From the NCBI GenBank assembly GCA_037951165.1, contig JBBDHG010000513.1, positions 43,597 through 107,596 on the forward strand: DNA of 64,000 nucleotides, in the 5' to 3' direction. Of the stretch, positions 58,060 to 64,000 are shown in pieces (the first letter of the stretch is position 1; each line of letters opens with the position of its first letter). The notes beneath the pieces were generated by a model. The model was not told the DNA's origin and made no database searches. It saw only the letters and a program-made list of their open reading frames with translations. A program made the position numbers and the translations under genes. This stretch comes from Lophius americanus (Eukaryota; Chordata; Actinopteri; Lophiiformes; Lophiidae).

Positions 58060-58230
58060 ACACAATCATTCGATCGTGAACACGAGGCTGGAAAATCGTA
58101 TCAGGGAGGGCCATCAAAAAACCATTTGGGGCCTCAATTAAAGTTATTACCATTAAAAGGATCTGCATCTTCAAAATGCCATGAAAAATTAATAATGATT
58201 GCCAATCAGAATAAATGATCTCCCTTCTCC
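58060..58230. promoter_or_regulatory. Candidate conserved non-coding element in zeb2 intron 6
   Basis: A repeat-free, moderately AT-rich segment with ATTAAAG, CCATTAAAA, AATTAATAATG and GCCAATCAG cores. Its texture resembles vertebrate developmental enhancers. It has no coding frame. This is inference from composition and position only, since no alignment was run. Confidence 0.3.
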
Positions 58231-59034
58231 GAGGAACCATTAGGAATTAGATCAGTGGCGGCTGGTGAGTTTAAAAAATTGGGGAGGACGGAGAAATTAT
58301 CTTTCAGTCAGTCAGAGTTTAAAGCATTCCCTAACTGTTAGAGACATTTATTCATTATAATCACGACCAAATACACGTTTGTGTTTTTTTTGTTTTACTA
58401 CTAACGTTAAAAAATCCGTCTCGACTGTAATCAAACAGCGGAATCAATAATATTTAGAGTGGATTGAGTTTTAAAAAAAAAGGAAAAAGAAAGGATAATG
58501 CCTTTCTGGCTAACTGTTAAGCTAACAAGCTAACAGCTGAAGCTCAACTAATATAATTTATGTGGACAAGGCCTGTTTAAATCTATATTTGGGTTATATT
58601 TCAACATAGTTGGTAAAGATAAACCCTCTTTAGCACCAGTTCACCTCACATACGTGTCTTACTGCGGTAGAGACCTGGACCGGATAGTTCCCATTCTGGT
58701 TTTTGATTGGTTAGGGAGGACCTTCTCCCTTGGAGAATCGTTTTTACGTTTTTTAGCCAATAGCAGATGGGCATGGAAAAAAGAATCGCATTGAAATACA
58801 TTAAACTAATGTACGACGCCCCGACAGTAAACTCTGTCCTCCTCTTCTCTCCACTTCACACAGACTGCCTTTCACCTTCTTTGCCCCCTAGATGTTGCCC
58901 TTGATGCATCATCGGACTTTTTAATAACAGAAAACACAAAGATTACTTTGTAAATGATAACGACCATCCGTCCTCTGCATTGGACGCCGAGGACGGAAAG
59001 ACAGCGAGAAGAGGGGGAAGGTAGAACTTCTAAC

Positions 59035-59249
59035 CTGATCCCTCGCCGGCTTGTGTGTGGCCATATGCCTCTCCAGCTGAGTGCGGTAGGCGAAGGTGTA
59101 GTTGCACAGGGGGCAGGCGAAGTTCTCCTCGTTCTTCTCATGGCGGTACTTGATGTGCTCCTTCAGCGATGTCAAACGCTTGTAGCCCCGGTCGCAGTAG
59201 GGGCAGGTCAACAGTTGGGCGAAGGCATCTGGCGTTCCAGGTGGCAGGT
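59035..59249 (-). CDS. zeb2: zeb2 exon 6: zinc fingers 1 and 2
   Basis: It encodes D-LPPGTPDAFAQLLT followed by two C2H2 fingers. Finger 1 is CPYCDRGYKRLTSLKEHIKYRH (C-X2-C, H-X4-H, given by its key residues) and finger 2 starts CPLCNYTFAYRTQLERH. Together with fingers 3 and 4 they form the N-terminal hand that contacts one E-box half of a bipartite target. The acceptor is ..ccctgcag|AC and the donor is CAG|GTTAGA. The 215 bp are two bases of a split codon plus 71 codons. The junction to the next exon falls between KPARDQ and HQLLNQ, the same place as in human ZEB2 (GTDQ/HQML). A reading that runs past the donor is intronic. Confidence 0.97.
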
Positions 59250-61174
59250 CTGCAGGGCGAGGGAGGGGTGGGGGAAAGGGGAAGGGAAAGCAGGCCAAAA
59301 GGTCAGCGAATCAATGGCAGCTAACGGGCGGGCTGCCCAGGAGTGGTATGGGAGTTATCTCTGCAATCTGGCCAGTGTCAGGCTGGCATCCGCCGCCACT
59401 ACCACCTCCTCCTCCTCCTCCTCCTCCTCCTCCCAAACCCTCAGACACACACTCGCGTTCCTCGCTCCGACCCACGCACACATTTCGCACAATCAGAATC
59501 TGACACACAGAATTCCCCCAATACCTTCCTAATCGCCTTAAGCAGCCCCTCCATTTTTTAAAAATGTATTTTTTTATTTTACTTATATGCCATTCTTGCC
59601 GCCGCCGCCATCGTGGATGTCTGCGGCGTGAATCGTGAGCTCATTCCCATTCCGGGTTTTTTTTTCTTTCCCTCCTCCGGGGAGCTTCGGAGGTGCGCTA
59701 TCTGATTTCAGGCCCCCGCCCAGCTGCTGCTTAAGACTGTAGGTAAACACGGAGGCATCCGGTGAATCTGTGGGACCAACAGCTGTCCTCTCCTGTCAGT
59801 GGGAAGAACTGCTGCTCCGTCCAGACAACCATCTTTTCTACTTCTGTTTTTTTTTCTAACCTCTGCTGGTACAAGAGTCAAACTTCACCCGCTATCACGA
59901 CGTCCAAACTCAAGAATTAGCCGGATTGTATATAAAGGGATAAAAGAGCCGGCTTTCTTTTTATCGATATGGCGCCGTAACCTGAGAAAAAGAATATTTG
60001 AATAATCTTTAAGTTCTGTCAACATGTTCAAGGCTAATATTTGCATTAATTAGCTAATTAGACACTTACTTCACCGCGGTTAAGCTAATTACCATTATCC
60101 TCTACTGGGCGCCTTGGTCTTATGGGTTATCGTGAGCTAAAGCGCATAAAATATCTTGACTTTAATACATTTAAAATCCAATCTGGGATCAGCAAACATT
60201 CCCAGATTTCCTTGCGGAAGTCTCTGAGCAAATAGGAAAAACTAGCATGACTGTGAGCTCAAGCCCCAGAAGTCCTCTTCAGTTCCATAAAAGCCTGATC
60301 CAGACCTCCAGCCTTAATCTACGCCGCAGAAATATGTCAGATTTTATCTATTTATTCCTTTTTTTCTCCCTTTTTTTGGTTAAGCTCCATGAACTCTTCC
60401 CTGAGAGCTGAAGTAAAACATCAAGAAACACCCTCTCATCTCCCAATGTCCAAGAAAGTTACAAAAAGAAAAACCCTACATCAACTCTCCTCGGTCCAAA
60501 GATCCAAACCCCCTGGATAATATTTCATCAACATCTGTTGACAACTTTTCCAGATATCTCATGCTATCACCTAATAAAGCTGTCGGTCTCTTCACAGACC
60601 GTCGACCATCGCCAGGGTTCTCTCCATGTAAATGATGAACATCCCTCTTCAGCACCTGCTCCGCCTATGTTCCAGAACATGCCGACGCTTGTTCAGCGAA
60701 GAAAATGTGTGAAAAGTCAGATTATATGTAAAGAAACTTGGATCTGGGTCTCGCCATGAAGCTGGACCTGCTGGTTCCTTCGGTCCAGGTTTCATGGAAA
60801 TCTTCAATGAGTGTTTGATTAAAATGGACCTTCTAATGTTCACAAGAGTGGGAAAAAAAACACATTCCGTAATCCAAACTTTAGGGGGTTCTACTCTGGA
60901 CCAGCACCGATGCTACCGCTAAGTTTCTCGAAAAGTTCTTGACTAATTTTTGCGTAAACCTGCTCACACCCCAACCAAGAAATGGACAGGGGTGAAACTA
61001 TAAACTCCTTGGCAACGCATCAAATGTGTTAGCTTGATGCTGACATACACGTTAGCTCAATGCTAACCCAGTCTCGAAGAAACTGTATAGGTTGCAGCAC
61101 CAATCGGATAAATCATTCGGTCTAGAATCAGTCCAATCAACCGTCTTTCATTCAATCTAAAGTCTTTTACATAC
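59250..61174 (-). other. zeb2 intron 5 (between exons 5 and 6)
   Basis: GT at 61174 and AG at 59250-59251, 1925 bp. It contains a (TCC)n tract at 59404-59437. A segment around 60005-60115 is rich in TAATTA-like cores and free of obvious repeats, a possible conserved element. No nested gene is seen. Confidence 0.85.
59404..59437. repeat. (TCC)n microsatellite
   Basis: CCTCCTCCT-type run of about 11 units in zeb2 intron 5. Confidence 0.95.
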
Positions 61175-61363
61175 CGTTCTCCTCCGGACCGGTAGCCTCC
61201 GGCGTTCCCAGCCGGGACAGCTCCTCTGGCGCCTCCGGGTAGATGATGGCGGTGTCGCCGCGCTGCAGGTACTCGGCGATGCTCACCACGTGACTGTCGT
61301 TGTCGTCCAGCTTCCGCTTGGCGAAGAAGTCTTCGAACTCTGAAGTGCAATCGATGCTCTTGA
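61175..61363 (-). CDS. zeb2: zeb2 exon equivalent to human exon 5 (first coding exon in window)
   Basis: It encodes an acidic linker before the N-terminal finger cluster, starting about SIDCTSEFEDFFAKRKLDD and running through AEYLQRGDTAIIYPEAPEEL to the E-E-N before the splice. It begins with two bases of a split codon (acceptor ..cccttcag, phase 1) and ends on the first base of the next split codon at donor G|GTATGT. The 189 bp length fits both phases. The text is nearly collinear with human ZEB2 and differs from ZEB1, which has EEDQRQGTPEA here. A (CT)n tract plus a C-run sits only about 15 bp upstream of the acceptor and serves as, or intrudes on, its polypyrimidine tract. Confidence 0.95.
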
Positions 61364-61373
61364 CTGAAGGGGA

Positions 61374-61378
<5 letters not shown>

Positions 61379-61438
<60 letters not shown>

Positions 61439-61444
61439 GGGGGG
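61379..61444. repeat. (AG)n microsatellite plus G-run at exon 5 acceptor
   Basis: About 24 AG units followed by roughly 16 Gs on the plus strand. Read on the gene strand it is a C-run then (CT)n, ending about 15 bp before the zeb2 exon 5 splice acceptor. Confidence 0.95.
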
Positions 61445-61790
61445 TAAGTGACTGGACCAATAGAGTAGAGAATAATTTGGATTCATTTCTGTCCCCTGAG
61501 AAATGTCTTACAGGAGGATATTGGGAACATGGCGGAGGAAATGCGATGAGGACAGCCACCCCAAAACATTAGAGCGGCGCTTTGGGGAGAATAGATCTAA
61601 ATTATGGGGTTGCTTGTCACGGCGTGCCAGCAAAAAATAAGAGACGTAACTTAATCTGCTGAAAAGTCAGAGATAAACACGCTACTATGAGCTGCCGAGG
61701 AACGACGCGTAAAAAAGAGACTTCACTGGCGGAGTTGACTCCTGACATGAAATCAGATTTAGAGTTTAGGACTGTGAAATAAAAAAGGAC

Positions 61791-61792
<2 letters not shown>

Positions 61793-61852
<60 letters not shown>

Positions 61853-61853
61853 C
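61793..61853. repeat. (CA)n microsatellite
   Basis: Near-perfect CA dinucleotide array of about 28 units with small GCA and GTA interruptions at its end, inside the upstream zeb2 intron. Confidence 0.97.
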
Positions 61854-64000
61854 ACGTACACAAGCCCGGCTTAATCAGCAACAGAGCCGCGTTTCTTTGT
61901 ATCGACTTTCACATATAAGGTCAATCAAGAGACTGCGGCTTTTTGTTGATTCTGTGTTGAACAGATTACAAGGGCCAAACCACAAACCAGCAGAGAGAAG
62001 AAGAGAAAAAAAAGAAAAGAGACCGGTTCTGCCATCTCTGCCGAGCAGAATATATCTTAAGCCAGCCAAAGTGCTGAGGCCACACAATGCGTTTTCTCAA
62101 ATTATTTCCCAGTCCCCTTCTCTTCGGGGAAAGTCTTAAGCTGCAGCGAGGAGATAGCCGCCGCCGAAAAAAACAAACTGCAGCTAAAAGACATCAGCAG
62201 CCTTCATTAGTCAGGGGAACGGCCGACCCGGCGCACGCCCGCCCTGTTTACAACCCGAGGAGGTTCCTGAGGCTGTTTGTCCAACCGAAAACGTAAGTGG
62301 CGTCTCAACCCCCCCCTCCTTGGGCGCCCCCCACCACCACCTCCTCTGTTAATTAGCGCGTTTGGACTGCGGGCCAAGGTGAGGTTTAAAGAGCGATTTG
62401 TTAGACTGTGATGACTTTGCGCTCCAATTTGCAAAAGGTCAAGGTAGTAGATAGTTGCTCGTCAAAAACGGCACCGAAATGTCACCGGTGTCAGCGGACC
62501 GCTTTTGATAAACCGCGATAGCGTAATATAGAGGGTTCTCATTAGGTGATGGAATGCTAAGCTAATTGAGAGAGGCGATAGATTGACAGGAGGGAAATCA
62601 CACGGCAAGTATTTTACAAAACAACTCAATTAAAGGTGAGTATTGCTAGCGGGTAGCATCGGCTAACCCGCGTGTTTTGTTTGTCGTACAAGCCGGGCAA
62701 GTAAGTACAAAAAAGTCTTTACGTTTTCTGCGTAAAACCGTCACAAATTGTTGTATTTTGTTGTTGATTACTTTTTTTACTCGTTAGCATGCTAAGCTAA
62801 AAGCTAATATTACAAAGAAAACGGCATTTCGGAAGATGCAAACTTTTGAAAACTGGTTCCAGAATGTAAACTTTTTCAAAACATCACAAAAAAATTAATA
62901 AAAATAAATAAGCTGGGCTATCTTATTTGTGAGTTTCATGAAATCGCGTTTTTAAAAACGGAGTTTTCACTTCATTGTATTTGTTCCGCTCATTTCACAA
63001 CCTATTATGAAGACAAGAAACTAAAGCTCCCATAGCAAGACTAGCTTTTGGTTTAGCATGTATTTGTGAGCAAGTCATGCTAATCTTGTTGCTTATAGCC
63101 AGTGTGCTAATAAAGTGATAATGGTACTTAGCATAAGATAAAAAATACATTAAAACATTAACGTTTAAGGTGTCACAATTAATTATTTGTTCAAACATGG
63201 ACTTAATTTCTCTTAAAATCATCAGTTCTGATGATTTTTCTATAAAAATCTTGAAAATCTCAATTAAATCATCCCTTGGATTTTGCAGAAAGCAGGCCGT
63301 CACACGCTCATATATGCTGATGACTCCGCCTCCTACGGATCAGCGTCGCCAGCTTTACTCTTCTTCTCAGGATATCTTGTTTTCACATATGGTTCTGGAC
63401 GGTCCACATAGCCTAGAGCAGCACAAACCCGTGCGATCGATGCCCGAGGCACGGTATTCCTCAATTGTTTACAGGCTCTCGGCTTCTGCGGCGGCGCCAA
63501 GAAACCAGAATCATGGAAAATGTGACGTCAATTAAACGTGTCTAGAGTGAATTTATGATTTTAAGCAGGTCGCTCCTTGGTTCAATCAGCTTCTGGACCT
63601 CAAAACTTCAGAACTTCAAAAAAAACCTGCAGGGTGTTAGAAGTTTACTTTAAATCTTCTTCTTCACATTCAGTCAAATAAAAGAAACATGATTTTCCTG
63701 TTTGGTTCCGGATGACGAGAACGAATGCGATACGTCTCCGTATAGAACGAGCGACCGGCGCTCCTCTCGCCGGAGGAGGAAATCACCTGGATCAGAGCGC
63801 GCTCTGGCACGGGCGACGCGATCAAGCTGCTCGTGGGTTCTAAGTGAAATCACATGTGATCCAGTGGCGGCGAGCTTCCCCAGCGGTGCCATGGCATTGT
63901 TTCCAAAAACCCGCGGTTTGGAATGGAAAACATTTGCAGCTCTTGCATTTACAGGAAAAAAAAAAGAGAAGAAACGTGAGGAAGGAGAAGAAGAAGAAAA

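Larger units (their letters stand above)
55372..59034 (-). other. zeb2 intron 6 (between exons 6 and 7)
   Basis: 3663 bp with GT-AG borders. It holds an 8-bp CAAACGTT/C array (55893-55935), (AAC)n at 56008-56025 and a C-rich stretch near 56370-56430. (GAG)n lies at 57890-57915, and two fragments share TGGCGGCTGGTGAG (about 56830 and 58256). Two long repeat-free segments (55640-55770 and 58060-58230) look like conserved non-coding elements. No gene is seen. Confidence 0.85.
46572..61363 (-). other. zeb2: zeb2 gene, six 3' coding exons (partial at 5' end)
   Basis: Zinc finger E-box-binding homeobox 2 (ZEB2/SIP1) is a nuclear two-handed zinc-finger repressor. It binds paired E-box-like CACCT sites, partners with activated Smads and recruits CtBP, and acts in neural crest development and epithelial-mesenchymal transition. 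The coding parts join as 61175-61363, 59035-59249, 55263-55371, 52518-54523, 48470-48650 and 46572-47143, all on the minus strand. Each intron starts GT and ends AG, and the phases (1,0,1,0,1) agree at each junction. The segments GLIAVNGRMRGN and TAIIYPEAPEELSRLGTPEA separate it from ZEB1. Human ZEB2 has 1214 residues and about 1089 are encoded here, so roughly the first 150 lie beyond the window. I cannot tell whether this is zeb2a or zeb2b. Confidence 0.97.
61364..64000 (-). other. zeb2 intron upstream of exon 5 (incomplete)
   Basis: No further zeb2 exon is recognised here. I looked for the short exon expected next (human text EEMKEDYDTMGPEAT) and did not see it. The block holds (AG)n with a G-run (61379-61444) and a (CA)n array (61793-61850). 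A GC-rich stretch at 62150-62350 and an AT-rich stretch at 62700-63300 carry scattered GCTAA-type motifs. The rest has no repeat or gene I can name. Confidence 0.6.

Noticed and set aside
61617..61853. Cys-Val repeat protein
   Set aside because: Translation of the (CA)n array.
62207..62434. Possible upstream zeb2 exon in a GC-rich minus-strand frame
   Set aside because: The text does not match any part of the ZEB2 N-terminus.

Overview
This window looks like vertebrate, most likely teleost fish, nuclear DNA. It holds one multi-exon protein gene with GT-AG introns, long AT-rich non-coding stretches, very many micro- and minisatellites, and degraded copies of transposons common in fish (Tc1/mariner-like, RTE-like LINE, tRNA-SINE-like). 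There are no operons and no bacterial or phage genes. The species cannot be named from the sequence.

The only supported gene is zeb2 (ZEB2/SIP1), on the minus strand. Six coding exons are present: 61175-61363, 59035-59249, 55263-55371, 52518-54523, 48470-48650 and 46572-47143. They match human ZEB2 exons 5 to 10 by content. Their phases agree across every junction (3272 coding bases, about 1089 residues plus the stop). The 5' coding exons (start codon, NuRD-recruiting N-terminus) are not visible and should lie beyond position 64000. The exons encode four N-terminal zinc fingers, a Smad-binding region, a central C2HC-like finger, a homeodomain-like segment, CtBP-binding motifs, three C-terminal zinc fingers and an acidic tail. 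Whether this is zeb2a or zeb2b cannot be decided here.

The 3' UTR runs from 46571 to about 44985, with a poly(A) signal at 44999-45004. It carries three 8-mer miR-200b/c/429 sites within 116 bp, two weaker flanking miR-200 sites and two miR-205 sites, one of which is complementary to the first 12 nt of miR-205. This matches the known miR-200/miR-205 control of ZEB2 in mammals.

Positions 1-44980, 3' of zeb2, contain no gene I can support. They hold: an AT-rich ~45-bp array (2970-3245); a 268-bp tandem duplication (4200-4665); a compact RTE-derived element (4772-5025); Tc1-like relics (6375-7180, 17140-17345, 21296-21628, 30870-31075); SINE-like copies (9115-9235, 10005-10150, 29080-29200); a CACTG-ended MITE-like element (14185-14836); minisatellites at 15.8, 17.5, 18.1 and 19.5 kb, the last bracketed by a ~200-bp direct repeat; a perfect 19-bp hairpin (25054-25106); a GA-rich block (29975-30545); a (TTATC)n array grown from a LINE-like tail (33250-33930); and three large diverged arrays at 38.88-39.6, 40.56-42.7 and 43.43-44.17 kb.

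Nothing here looks like a new protein system. The least explained signals are the long-unit arrays just downstream of zeb2, mainly the ~10-copy GATGATGCATTCA array, and several repeat-free, TAATTA-rich segments that could be enhancers of this developmental regulator.
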